This document shows positions 1 to 10,101 of a stretch of 64,000 bases of DNA, piece by piece. The notes under the pieces were generated by a model that saw only the letters and a list, made by a program, of their open reading frames with translations, was not told the origin of the DNA and did not search any database. A program made the position numbers and the translations under genes. The stretch is from Phycisphaerales bacterium (GTDB lineage Bacteria; Planctomycetota; Phycisphaerae; Phycisphaerales; SM1A02). Where the stretch lies: NCBI GenBank assembly GCA_022446905.1, contig JAKVBT010000005.1, forward strand, positions 469,239 through 533,238, in the 5' to 3' direction. Numbering within the stretch: the first letter of the stretch is position 1; every line of letters begins with the position of its first letter.

Positions 1-62
1 CGAGATTCGATTGGGACGTCAAATGCGTCCGTCATCGCTTCCAGGTTCGGGGCAGTGCTCAT
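1..62 (-). CDS. Start of an unidentified gene, cut by the window edge
   Basis: An ATG at position 62 opens a frame that stays open to the window edge (20 codons, beginning MSTAPNLEAM). It lies 7 bases after the purA stop codon on the same strand, so it is probably co-transcribed with purA. Too little is visible to name a product. An isoprenyl transferase would fit the short leader, but that is only a guess. Confidence 0.5.
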   Translation of the reverse strand, partial: MSTAPNLEAMTDAFDVPIES

Positions 63-69
63 GGGCAGG

Positions 70-1407
<1,338 letters not shown>

Positions 1408-1430
1408 GCTGTCTATGGTAGGTCAGGAGG

Positions 1431-1769
1431 TCAGGGCTCGCGACGGACGCTCAGGTCGGTAGACCCCTGTGGATCACTCACCGACATCGACACGCGGAAG
1501 GTGACCGGCCCGATTTGGACCACATCCTCATCGGCCAATTGGGTCCGGGTGACAGCGGCGCCGTTGACTAGGGTTTCCATGGTCTCGTCGCGATTCAGTA
1601 GGACTGCCCGTTGATTTTCCAGCAGGATTTCGCAGTGCCGGCTGGAGACGGAGGGGATGGGCAAACGCAGGTCACAGCGACCGTCTCGGCCAATAACGGT
1701 GCGATCGCGGTCGATCGGGAAGATCCGATCTTGATGGTCGCTGGTTTGCATGATCAGGGCCAGTTTCAC
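1431..1769 (-). CDS. Small stand-alone FHA domain protein
   Basis: This 112-residue protein is almost entirely one forkhead-associated domain, a phosphothreonine-binding fold. The core residues are visible: Gly-Arg at 27-28, SSRH at 42-45 and Asn-Gly at 69-70. The start is GTG, preceded by GAGGGG at good spacing. It leads the purA transcript and diverges from hemW. No kinase or other partner is attached, so it probably reads phosphorylation made elsewhere. Its target cannot be told from sequence. Confidence 0.85.
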   Translation of the reverse strand: MKLALIMQTSDHQDRIFPIDRDRTVIGRDGRCDLRLPIPSVSSRHCEILLENQRAVLLNRDETMETLVNGAAVTRTQLADEDVVQIGPVTFRVSMSVSDPQGSTDLSVRREP

Positions 1770-1834
1770 CTCAGCACCCCTCAGTGGGTTGTCGGCCGGT
1801 GCGGCACGGTCGGTTGTCAGGGTATGGTTTTCGC

Positions 1835-3070
1835 ATGGCCATGCCCCAGTTCGACCATTCTACAGCGAGCCTCCCGCAGCTGGCCGAAACGCCCTCGACG
1901 GCTGAATCTATCCTCAGGGGGCTGCAAGATGCAGGTACCTGTATACAAGGGGCTTATGTCCATGTCCCATTCTGTATGCACCGCTGTCACTACTGTGATT
2001 TCTTCACGGTGGCAGGCCGGGATCAGTGGCGATCGGCCTATGTGACCAGGCTGCTGGATGAGGCCACTGTGGTGGCCCAGCATTGGCCTGGTCCAGCGGA
2101 CACCCTATTTGTGGGTGGGGGCACGCCAACGTGGTTAGAGCCACCTGATTTAGCACGCTTGCTCGAGGGCTTGGCTGCATGCTCCCTGCTTGGAAAGGGT
2201 GGGGAGTGGACAGTCGAGGCCAACCCGGAAACGGTCACGGAGGAGGTGGCAGGCATTCTCGCTGGTGCAGGTGTGAATCGAGTCAGTCTTGGGGCCCAGT
2301 CATTTCGAACTGAGGCGCTCAAGGCTTTAGAACGATGGCATGATCCAGATTCCGTTCCCCGAGCGCTCGCATTTCTGCGTGATGCAGGCATTCAGGATTG
2401 TTCGCTTGACCTGATCTTTGCAGTACCCGACGGTGGGGACGCGGTGTCTGGTTGGACCAGTGACCTCAAGCGTGCGGTGTCGCTTGCGCCAACACATCTG
2501 AGTTGCTACGGACTGACCTATGAGCCAGGGACCCCCTTGCGTCGTCGATTGGAGTCCGGGGCAGTGACACAGGTTGATCAGGATATTGAAGCGGTCTTGT
2601 ATGCGACCACCCAGTCAGTGCTTGCAGACCACGGTTATACGCAGTACGAAATCAGTAACTGGGCACAAGGCGATCAAGTCTGTGACCACAACCTCAACTA
2701 CTGGCGGAATGCCAACTGGTGGCCCTTGGGGCCTTCTGGATCTGGTCATGTCAATGGCACGCGTTGGCGAAATAGGCCCCGGCTTGGGCCATATCTTGAA
2801 GGGCAGGGCTTGTCAGAGATCGATACCGTCGAAGTGCTCGATGCCGATGGTCGAGCTGGAGAGGTTCTGATGCTTGGGCTGCGTTGCACCCGTGGCATTG
2901 AGCGTCAGAAGGTGATTGCGGCAACATCACTTCCAATGCGAGGGCAGCAGCGGGCTGCAGCCATTGAGCGACATCTTGAATCAGGGCTACTGGTCTGGGA
3001 TGACGACTTGCTGCGATTGACCCAAGCGGGCATGTTGCTGGGCGATACGGTTCTGGTGGATCTGCTCTAG
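1835..3070 (+). CDS. hemW: HemW-type radical SAM protein (heme chaperone family)
   Basis: This is a radical SAM protein of the HemN/HemW family. The cluster motif is CMHRCHYCDF with cysteines at 47, 51 and 54. Asp-Phe after the third cysteine is the HemW pattern, not the CxC of the oxidase HemN. The HNLNYW stretch near residue 283 matches the HNxxYW heme-binding motif of HemW. It is therefore more likely a heme-trafficking protein than coproporphyrinogen dehydrogenase. An upstream in-frame ATG at 1784 would add 17 residues with no family similarity, so the ATG at 1835 is preferred. Confidence 0.88.
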   Translation: MAMPQFDHSTASLPQLAETPSTAESILRGLQDAGTCIQGAYVHVPFCMHRCHYCDFFTVAGRDQWRSAYVTRLLDEATVVAQHWPGPADTLFVGGGTPTWLEPPDLARLLEGLAACSLLGKGGEWTVEANPETVTEEVAGILAGAGVNRVSLGAQSFRTEALKALERWHDPDSVPRALAFLRDAGIQDCSLDLIFAVPDGGDAVSGWTSDLKRAVSLAPTHLSCYGLTYEPGTPLRRRLESGAVTQVDQDIEAVLYATTQSVLADHGYTQYEISNWAQGDQVCDHNLNYWRNANWWPLGPSGSGHVNGTRWRNRPRLGPYLEGQGLSEIDTVEVLDADGRAGEVLMLGLRCTRGIERQKVIAATSLPMRGQQRAAAIERHLESGLLVWDDDLLRLTQAGMLLGDTVLVDLL

Positions 3071-3092
3071 TTACGTTGAATCTCAACTGGCT

Positions 3093-4022
3093 ATGCTCAA
3101 GACCACACCCGCAAAGGTCGATGAAGGGTGGCGTAGAAAGGCCGGCATGCTCCGAATGGTCGGGTTCAATCGTGTGAGATCAGCGATGGCACCGCTACTG
3201 CGGCCGGTGCTTGAGCATGTGCCCCCGATTCGCTGGTTGGCCAAGGCCTTGCTTCGGCGGCAGCCTTCGCGGGTGCAGGTTGAGGGGCTTGATTTTCAGG
3301 TCCATCAATCGGACTTTGGTGTCACCTTGGAGCTGAGTTCAACTGGTGATTATGAGCCTGCTACCCGGGCATCATGTCTGGGAGTACTTGGGCCTGGCAT
3401 GATCTTTCTTGATATTGGTGCTCATGTTGGTTTGTTTGCTTTACCAGCGGCCAAAGCGCTTGGCGAGCAGGGCATCGTGCATGCCTTTGAGCCCAACCCT
3501 GACAATCGCGCCATGTTGGAGGCCAACGTACTGACCAATCGGTTGAACAATGTATGGGTTCATGCAGAGGCCATGTCTGATCAAGTTGGCAAGGCGATAT
3601 TGAGCTGCTCCTCATTCAATACCGGAGATCATCGCCTCGCAGACATGCCTTCGCGAACCTCGGTCGAAGTTGACACGACAACTGTGGACTCTTGGTGTCG
3701 GCGGCATGAAGTGCATCCAGATGTCATCAAGATGGATGTGCAAGGCGCTGAGCCCCAGGTGATCGCTGGCATGCAGGAACTTCTTCAAGGCGAACGACCA
3801 TTGCATGTCTTTTTGGAGTTCACTCCATCGCTCTTGAAATCTGCAGGGGTAGATCCGTTGGCCTTCCTCGAGTCGTTTGTAGGCCATGGTCTGCATTTGC
3901 ATCTGCTTGATGAGCATCGTGGTATAGAAACGCCAGCTACGCCCAGTCAGGTGCTTGCGGCTTGCCCTCGGCGCTCCTATGTCAACATCCGATGTTCACG
4001 GGGGGCAGCGCGTGAGGATTGA
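3093..4022 (+). CDS. FkbM-family SAM-dependent methyltransferase
   Basis: This 309-residue protein has the class I methyltransferase core of the FkbM family. The SAM-binding segment is FLDIGAHVGLF near residue 107, followed by the acidic AFEPNPDN block and a later IKMDVQGAEPQVI motif. FkbM enzymes often methylate sugars or natural products, so a role in surface polysaccharide modification is possible. The membrane protein gene that follows overlaps its end by about 44 bases, which suggests a shared transcript. The first ATG has no obvious binding site; an ATG at 3147 preceded by AAAGG is an alternative start. Confidence 0.85.
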   Translation: MLKTTPAKVDEGWRRKAGMLRMVGFNRVRSAMAPLLRPVLEHVPPIRWLAKALLRRQPSRVQVEGLDFQVHQSDFGVTLELSSTGDYEPATRASCLGVLGPGMIFLDIGAHVGLFALPAAKALGEQGIVHAFEPNPDNRAMLEANVLTNRLNNVWVHAEAMSDQVGKAILSCSSFNTGDHRLADMPSRTSVEVDTTTVDSWCRRHEVHPDVIKMDVQGAEPQVIAGMQELLQGERPLHVFLEFTPSLLKSAGVDPLAFLESFVGHGLHLHLLDEHRGIETPATPSQVLAACPRRSYVNIRCSRGAARED

Positions 4023-5433
4023 CGCGGAACAAGCGAGCACTGATCGTCGCTGGGGATTGGCTTCGATGGCACTGATTCTGCTCGCTGCAGTGGTGCTGCA
4101 GTGGGGCACGCAAGTGACATCGCGTGGTCCCACCTTTGATGAGCGTTGGATCACGCGCCCCATTGCAGAACTGATTCGGCATGGATGGAGTGTGGAGACC
4201 GCAATCGATTTTGAGGAAGCCAAGGGACCAGCGATGGTGTGGCCTTATGCCGCAATCGGTGGATGGATGGTTGAGGATCCATGGGAGATCACGCCCGAAG
4301 ATGCCCCTGCTGGAGGTTCTGGTGGCAATCAGGCGGATGCTTGGGACCCCCCTGTGCCTGGCGGGCCAAGTCCAGCGCCACCCAACATGCTGGCATCCCT
4401 GCGGCTGATCTCCGTGCTCTGTTTGGTGCTCTCCATGGTGCCACTGCTGATGTTGGCCATTGGGTGTGGGGTGCGTGGGCCGCCACTATTGCTGGTGACT
4501 TGGCTGTTGATCATTCTGCCATATCAGGCAGTGACGTCACAGTTAGTGATGGGTGAGCCGTCCTTTGTGCTCTTGGCGATCACCTTGGTGGCTGTTGTTG
4601 GGTGGGGGGCTGGAAGCGGCCACAGCACCAAGCATCCGATCGCAGGTCCAATCTGGTACGGCGTGCTTTTAGCGGTGCTCTTGCATAGTCGCATTCATGC
4701 TGTGGCGCTGGTGCCAGCGGTTTGTTTCGTGATGTGGCAGCGCGAGTCATGGCGGAGCTGGCCATGGTGGATTGCATCTCTAATTGCTTGTTTGCTCCGA
4801 TTGCCGTTGTGGTCAAGATGGGGTGGTTTGGTCAGTCCCGAATTTCAAAATCTGCACGGCTTGGGGTTGCGCCTTGAGAGCGTGACTTATCTCGGTGCTG
4901 CCATGGCACCATTGTTGGGTGTGTTTCTGCTTGCGTGGTTATGGCGTCGCAAGCGGCATCTGTGGTATTTGCCAGTGGGGGGCATGATTCTGGGCCTGCT
5001 TTTTGGGCTCATTGCGAGTCCAGACCTCACGCCCATGGGGGCATTGGACCTGAGCATCAAGCAGGATCATTATGCGGGACTCGTATCCACTCTGGCACGA
5101 CAAGCCGGCTCAGTGGTCGGTGGTGCGTGGTGGCCAATGATGATGTTGGCCGTCATTGGGATCGGCGGACTTGGTGCTCTGGGCGCGTTTGCCTTGGCGC
5201 GGCCAGCTCAGCAGATTCACGGTTTGATCGTGCGTTTGCAATGGTTGACACTCTGTTTTGGTGTTCTGCTGTACGCCCTCACCAGAGGATCGGTATTTGA
5301 TCGCTATCTACTGGTGTGGGCCTTCATGCTTCCCGTGGTGTGGGTGGTGGTGCTTCCACGCTGGCTCTGTGCGCTTCAGGCAATGGCATTGGCCATTATT
5401 GCCTGGATGCAGATTGACGCTTGGCTGTTGTGA
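3979..5433 (+). CDS. Polytopic membrane protein, GT-C glycosyltransferase-like
   Basis: The product is about 484 residues with an N-terminal membrane segment, a long extracytoplasmic loop, then some 8-10 hydrophobic segments. The first loop has an acidic TFDERWI stretch shortly after the first helix, the position where GT-C glycosyltransferases carry catalytic acidic residues. That makes a lipid-linked sugar transferase plausible, but no family is recognised firmly. It overlaps the FkbM gene. Start choices are TTG 3955, ATG 3979 and GTG 4012. The last overlaps the FkbM stop and could be the coupled start. Confidence 0.7.
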   Translation: MSTSDVHGGQRVRIDAEQASTDRRWGLASMALILLAAVVLQWGTQVTSRGPTFDERWITRPIAELIRHGWSVETAIDFEEAKGPAMVWPYAAIGGWMVEDPWEITPEDAPAGGSGGNQADAWDPPVPGGPSPAPPNMLASLRLISVLCLVLSMVPLLMLAIGCGVRGPPLLLVTWLLIILPYQAVTSQLVMGEPSFVLLAITLVAVVGWGAGSGHSTKHPIAGPIWYGVLLAVLLHSRIHAVALVPAVCFVMWQRESWRSWPWWIASLIACLLRLPLWSRWGGLVSPEFQNLHGLGLRLESVTYLGAAMAPLLGVFLLAWLWRRKRHLWYLPVGGMILGLLFGLIASPDLTPMGALDLSIKQDHYAGLVSTLARQAGSVVGGAWWPMMMLAVIGIGGLGALGAFALARPAQQIHGLIVRLQWLTLCFGVLLYALTRGSVFDRYLLVWAFMLPVVWVVVLPRWLCALQAMALAIIAWMQIDAWLL

Positions 5434-5493
5434 CACCAATCACAGAGCCGGGCGGCCTTTGGGGGTGATCCGGGATGTGCACTGCAGGGAGGG

Positions 5494-5946
5494 TCAGTCA
5501 GGAACGATGATCTTGGGCGCTTCACCGCCAGCCTCAGGGGATGCAGGGGAGCCTGTAGCAGCAGCTTGTTGGGCAAGCAGCTGGGTGATCTGCACAAATC
5601 GAGCGCGCAATTCGGTCAGGACCCCTTCGAGTTCCTTCTTTTCCTCATCATCCAGGTTCCCCGCGGTCTTTTCTTCAATAACCGAAAGCAGATCAATCGC
5701 GAACTTCGATCCCTCCAGATCAATCATGACGCCCTTGCCGGATTGATCTGGAACGGCTCCGAGGCCCATGATCGCCTGTGATGCAAGCATGCTGATGAGG
5801 CCTTTGAAGTCAGCTGGCGGCAACTGCCCTCGCTTTGGCTGACCTTCGCGCTCCTTCTCTTTGGCAGCCAGCTGGTCTTTTTCAGCCTGTGCTTGTGCCT
5901 TCCAGTCATCATCGATCTGAATTTGGGGGGTCTCTTCGGTCGTCAT
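5494..5946 (-). CDS. DUF1844 family protein
   Basis: A 150-residue acidic protein. The N-terminal third is charged and probably disordered or coiled (rich in Lys, Glu and Gln). The rest matches the DUF1844 pattern FKGLISMLASQAIMGLG, followed by a helical IDLLSVIEEKTAGNL stretch and a Gln/Ala/Pro tail. The ATG at 5946 follows AGAGGAAG on the minus strand, which decides the start over a longer upstream frame. It diverges from the SurA-like lipoprotein gene. The molecular function of DUF1844 proteins is not known. Confidence 0.85.
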   Translation of the reverse strand: MTTEETPQIQIDDDWKAQAQAEKDQLAAKEKEREGQPKRGQLPPADFKGLISMLASQAIMGLGAVPDQSGKGVMIDLEGSKFAIDLLSVIEEKTAGNLDDEEKKELEGVLTELRARFVQITQLLAQQAAATGSPASPEAGGEAPKIIVPD

Positions 5947-6051
5947 GGGAATCTTCCTCTCGAGGATGGTGGTCAGGGTGGCGTGGACGCTGGAGCGCCG
6001 AGAAGTGGCCGATCGCCCAGTATAGGACGCGCGGCGCGGTACTATCGCATT

Positions 6052-7284
6052 GTGACTCGGGAACCTCTGATATTGGCGGCCCTGATTGCTGGCAGTCTGG
6101 CCCTCGTGAGCGGATGCGGTGGTCATGATCATGTGCCATCAGCCCATCAGCTCTCATTGGCCGAGTTTTCAGATGCCGCGCAGCAGTGGCAGGCGCCCCC
6201 GGACGATGCAGCTATCAACGAGGCCTTGATCGCAAGTGGCTTCGGTCCCCGGCCAACGCCTCCTGAGCCCTTTGATCGCAGTGGGGCTGATGATGCATTC
6301 TTCACAGTCGATGCGCAAATGGGACAGCGGGTGGTTGTTGATAGTTTGATTGGGCAAGTCAACGGCCGCCCGATTTATGCAGATGAGGTTCTGTCCCCAA
6401 TTATGGACCGACTGCAGGCTGAATACCTCGAGTTGCCATATGCGTCATTCCGACAACGCTTGATTACGCTGGTCATGGATCAGCTCAATGCCGTAGTGCT
6501 CAATGAACTCATTGTTGCTGAGGCGCGCGCCGGACTCAGCAGTGATGAGCAGACTGGTCTTCTTGGTGTCATGAATATGATCAGGGAACAGGCGGTCGGC
6601 AAGCGTGGCGGCGTGCTGCGTGAGGCGGAGCGGCAGTTACTTGAAGAAGAGGGGAAGACCATTGATGAGTATCTCGAGTCAGAGCAGCAGAAGTTACTGA
6701 TCAGCGAGTTGCTGCAGCGTCGTGTCTCTCCACGGTCAATTGTGACATGGCGTGATATTGAGCGATCCTATCGGAAGCGAATTCGCGAGTTTCAGCCAGA
6801 GGCTACGGTTGCTCTTGGGCGTATTCGGGTCAGGACGGATGGCAATCAAGAGTCGATTGCGTTGTGGCAAAAGGAACTGAATCAGGGTGAGCCCTTCGAT
6901 GTGGTGGCAGACCAAGCCGGGATGCCAGACGCGGGCCTCTGGGAGACATTCCGATTGCCCAAGGGTGGATTGGCTGACATTGAGATTGCAGAGTTCTATA
7001 AGCAGCATCTCGAGGGACTCGAGCCTGGTGAAACTTCTCAGTCATTCCAGCGCGGATCGTGGACGTACTGGGTATCTGTGCTCGAGATCTCAAGACCCGA
7101 TGTGCAAACATTGGATGATGCGGAAGTGCAGCAACAACTTCAGCGAGATCTGGCTGCGCAGCATCATGGCGAGGCTGAAGGCGAGTTTATTCAGCAGGTA
7201 TTGCAGCGTGGCATCTTTGACGACATTCAGATCATGTCGCAGCGCGCCGTTCTGATTGCGGCTTCACGATTTCCACCCAGGTAA
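6052..7284 (+). CDS. SurA-like periplasmic foldase lipoprotein
   Basis: The GTG start at 6052 gives a classic lipoprotein signal: a hydrophobic stretch ending LVSG-Cys, with the acylated cysteine at residue 22. The mature part has a helical SurA-N-like region with the 'NGRPIYADEV' entry seen in SurA/PrsA chaperones, followed by a parvulin-like segment near residues 260-340. It probably helps fold exported proteins outside the inner membrane. The longer frame back to 5893 runs into the divergent DUF1844 gene and lacks a signal peptide. Whether the parvulin domain is catalytically active cannot be judged. Confidence 0.8.
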   Translation: MTREPLILAALIAGSLALVSGCGGHDHVPSAHQLSLAEFSDAAQQWQAPPDDAAINEALIASGFGPRPTPPEPFDRSGADDAFFTVDAQMGQRVVVDSLIGQVNGRPIYADEVLSPIMDRLQAEYLELPYASFRQRLITLVMDQLNAVVLNELIVAEARAGLSSDEQTGLLGVMNMIREQAVGKRGGVLREAERQLLEEEGKTIDEYLESEQQKLLISELLQRRVSPRSIVTWRDIERSYRKRIREFQPEATVALGRIRVRTDGNQESIALWQKELNQGEPFDVVADQAGMPDAGLWETFRLPKGGLADIEIAEFYKQHLEGLEPGETSQSFQRGSWTYWVSVLEISRPDVQTLDDAEVQQQLQRDLAAQHHGEAEGEFIQQVLQRGIFDDIQIMSQRAVLIAASRFPPR

Positions 7285-7287
7285 TCT

Positions 7288-7656
7288 GTGTCTGCGATAT
7301 CAGCAAAGCGAATCGGCTTTCGAGGAGAGCAGGCGGTCTCGCGTTATCTCCGATGGCGTGGGTGGCGTATTCTTGGCCGCAATGTGCGTATTGGCCGTGA
7401 TGAACTGGATCTAGTCGCAGCACATCGGAAAGACTCCATATTGGCAGTGGTGGAGGTGAAGTCATCCGTGGGTGATGCGTGTTTGCTGCATCGAGTGGAC
7501 CATCAAAAACAGTGTCGAGTTGCTCGGGCTGCTGAGCGACTTCCTGCTCAATGGGTGCGTGGCAGGGCATTGCGGTTTGATGTGGCTGCAGTTCGGGTCC
7601 GCCGAATCAAATGTCAGGTTCGATACCTTGAAGCTGCCTTTGATGATCCGCGCTGA
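7288..7656 (+). CDS. YraN / UPF0102 nuclease-fold protein
   Basis: At 122 residues this has the family's usual length. The restriction-endonuclease-like core is clear: G-x-x-GEQAVSRYL at the N-terminus, NVRIGRDELDLVA with the acidic residues, and VVEVKSS completing the PD-(D/E)xK arrangement. The start is GTG, 3 bases after the stop of the SurA-like gene, so the two are probably co-transcribed. The family is widespread and suspected of acting on DNA, but its role is not established. Confidence 0.9.
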   Translation: MSAISAKRIGFRGEQAVSRYLRWRGWRILGRNVRIGRDELDLVAAHRKDSILAVVEVKSSVGDACLLHRVDHQKQCRVARAAERLPAQWVRGRALRFDVAAVRVRRIKCQVRYLEAAFDDPR

Positions 7657-7663
7657 GGCGAGC

Positions 7664-8695
7664 TTATGACTCGGGAAGCACCCGGGCGTTCATTGGTGCA
7701 GGGGGCGGGGCGCCGGTTATCGCTGCCATGACTCGTGGGCCGTGATCATGGGAGGTTTCGATATAGGCTTTGTACCTTTTCTGAGTACCAGCAATGGCTG
7801 TTCCGACGACGTAAATGCCCGGGATGTTGGTCTCTAATGTTTCGGGATGAAAGACTGGCGCGTTTTGGTCGCCGGAGGTCGTAACTCCGAAGAGGCGGAA
7901 GATGGAATCATCCTGCTCATAACCAATCTGGAGGATGACGTCATCAAATGGGATTGTCTGGACTTCTCCTGAGTCAGCCATTTGGATGTCCACCGTATCT
8001 GGGGTAATGCATTGCACCTTTGATGGCATCCAGCCTGTGATTCGCCCCTCGTCAATCAATGACTGAAGTTCAGGGCGAATCCAGTACTTGATCCGCTCAT
8101 GCAGGGCTGGGCCGCGGTAGGAGAGGTGGACATCGGCGTGCACCCGCCAGCATCGCAGTGCTGATTCTGCAGCGGAGTTCTTGCCGCCAACAATGAGGAC
8201 CCGCCTGCGGAAATACTGGTGCGGATCACCCAGATGAGATCGGACGTGAGGAAGATCTTCTCCAGGGATACCAAGGCGTCGAGGATGGTGGGTGCCGCCT
8301 GTTGCCAGTACCAGTCGGTTGGCTTTGACCTCTTGGCGCGCGCCGGACTTGGACTCCAGGCTGACCGACCATCCGCGTGTCAACGGGCGGGCATCGATGA
8401 CACGATGCCAGGTCAGTACGGGCAGATCGCGTGTGACGGCCACACTTCGGAGATAGGCGAGATACTCGCTCCCAGTGACCTTTTCCTGATGGGTCGTGGG
8501 GAGATCCACTCCAGCGATGGCCAGTCGTTCAGGCGAGCTAAAGAAGCGAGTGTGCTCAGGAAAAAGGGTGCTGATAGTGGCTCCAATAGGGCCAGCATCA
8601 ACCTGGAGCACTTCGATTCCAGCCTTTCGAAGGTGCCAGGCGACTTCAAGGCCAATGGGGCCAGCTCCGATGATCAGCACGTCCGTCTGTTGCAT
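7664..8695 (-). CDS. YpdA-like FAD/NAD(P)-binding oxidoreductase
   Basis: A 343-residue flavoprotein of the thioredoxin-reductase-like superfamily. The FAD-binding GAGPIG motif is at residues 10-15, an ATGG motif near 131, and a second dinucleotide-binding VGGKNSAAE motif near 168. It lacks the CxxC active site of thioredoxin reductase and resembles YpdA, the bacillithiol disulfide reductase of Firmicutes, including the N-terminal FPEHTRFFSSPE region. Whether this organism makes bacillithiol cannot be seen here, so the substrate is unknown. It ends convergent with, and 7 bases from, the yraN-like gene. Confidence 0.8.
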   Translation of the reverse strand: MQQTDVLIIGAGPIGLEVAWHLRKAGIEVLQVDAGPIGATISTLFPEHTRFFSSPERLAIAGVDLPTTHQEKVTGSEYLAYLRSVAVTRDLPVLTWHRVIDARPLTRGWSVSLESKSGARQEVKANRLVLATGGTHHPRRLGIPGEDLPHVRSHLGDPHQYFRRRVLIVGGKNSAAESALRCWRVHADVHLSYRGPALHERIKYWIRPELQSLIDEGRITGWMPSKVQCITPDTVDIQMADSGEVQTIPFDDVILQIGYEQDDSIFRLFGVTTSGDQNAPVFHPETLETNIPGIYVVGTAIAGTQKRYKAYIETSHDHGPRVMAAITGAPPPAPMNARVLPES

Positions 8696-8742
8696 GTTGC
8701 ATAGACTAGATGACCCCGGCCAACTGTGGCCGAGGCACCATC

Positions 8743-10101
8743 ATGATCCACTGCTCACTTCTGCTGCTGGCACTCTCTACTCCCATCCCTTCGGATGTTG
8801 AAGCCGCGTTGTGGCACCCTGACGTCTTGACCAGAGATGTGGCCATGCTTTCTTCAATCATGGACCTCGATGTGGTTGAGCGTGGGGTTGTTGCCGAGTT
8901 AATTGACCAGTACGGGCGCGGGTACCAACATGCTGCGGAGGAGGCTCGCATCGCTGCGCTGTCAGCTGCTACGGCGGAGCCAGCGGACATTGAGTGGGCA
9001 GGCCAGCATCAAGAGTGGGCCGACATTCGAGCCAAAGCCGCCTCTATGTCTCAGGAGGATTCAGTGGTGTATCTGCAGTCCATGCAGGAATGGGCTGGTG
9101 AAGAACTTGAGCAAGTGCTTCGGGACTGGCCTGCCATGACGCCCTCTGCCCGTCGTCGCGCCTTGATTGCATGGGATCGGCAGCGTCAGGAATTGCGGCA
9201 ACAACTCTTCGCTGATTTGAGCCTCATCTTTGAAGAAGGCAGGCGTTCCCAGTTAGCGTTGGCAGATGCTCGCTTGCGGCTCGATCATGATTCGTCAGCA
9301 GCGACTCGTTGGGCCCTGCCGCTGGAGAAGGTGGACCTGTCGCGACTATTGGCCGAGCAGTTCAGCGACGGGATGCCTGACGAACTTGCCGAAGAAGTTG
9401 ATCAGTATGTGCTCGGCCATGCACGGGTTGTGGCGGATCGAGCTGGCAGACTTGGTGAGATTCTGGCTGCTCGGACGGATGCACAAGCAGCGAAAGATCA
9501 TTTGTCGGTATTGAAATGGACCAAGGCCGAAATGGAGTTGCGGCAGACCGTCGTGGACGACACATTGTTCTGGTACGAGCGATTAGGCCGCCAGCTCGAT
9601 GATGATGCGCTCATTCAGTTCCAGAGACGCTTTAACCAAGCTGTCTGGCCCGAAGCCTTCGCCCCTTCGAAGGCTGATCGCATCGTTCTTTGGGCGTTGC
9701 AGCAGGATCATCTTGATCCGGACCTCATGGTTGCGATGCGAAGCGTGCGGGCAAAGCGTGGTGCAGCGCGTCTCTCTCTAGCTTCAAAGGAGCGTGCGGC
9801 ATCCCGCATCGCAGATCGCCGGCGGCCAGTGCTGATGGCAGAGCAGCAGGCGATGGCCCAGTTGTTTGGCGATATGGCTTTGTTTGGAATTCCAAATGAG
9901 GCCGATGAACGTTTGCAGGAAGCATTTGATTTGGCACAGCGTCGGTCTTTGATTGAGGCATCAGCAGTGCATGAGATCCGGCAGTTGCTTGGCGATCAGT
10001 TGTGGGATGAGATCCCTGATGCCACGCATATAGCTCCTCACCAGCGGCGCGTGCTCGCCGAGCAGGGGGCTCCGCTTGATGGGACTGCGCCAAATGAGTA
10101 A
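8743..10101 (+). CDS. Secreted helical protein of unknown function (paralogue 1)
   Basis: I do not recognise this gene. The 452-residue product starts with a likely signal peptide (cleavage near residue 21). The rest is predicted almost wholly helical and rich in Gln, Ala, Arg and Glu, suggesting a periplasmic coiled-coil or repeat-helix protein. The ATG at 8743 follows GAGG at normal spacing. Its stop overlaps the start of the next gene (ATGAGTAA), and the two products have the same length and similar endings (LLGDQLWDEIPD and LLTEAQWAEIPG). They look like a tandem duplication. Confidence 0.75.
   Translation: MIHCSLLLLALSTPIPSDVEAALWHPDVLTRDVAMLSSIMDLDVVERGVVAELIDQYGRGYQHAAEEARIAALSAATAEPADIEWAGQHQEWADIRAKAASMSQEDSVVYLQSMQEWAGEELEQVLRDWPAMTPSARRRALIAWDRQRQELRQQLFADLSLIFEEGRRSQLALADARLRLDHDSSAATRWALPLEKVDLSRLLAEQFSDGMPDELAEEVDQYVLGHARVVADRAGRLGEILAARTDAQAAKDHLSVLKWTKAEMELRQTVVDDTLFWYERLGRQLDDDALIQFQRRFNQAVWPEAFAPSKADRIVLWALQQDHLDPDLMVAMRSVRAKRGAARLSLASKERAASRIADRRRPVLMAEQQAMAQLFGDMALFGIPNEADERLQEAFDLAQRRSLIEASAVHEIRQLLGDQLWDEIPDATHIAPHQRRVLAEQGAPLDGTAPNE

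Noticed and set aside
5893-6051. Longer N-terminus for the SurA-like lipoprotein
   Set aside because: It would overlap the divergent DUF1844 gene and bury the lipoprotein signal at residue 54 onward.
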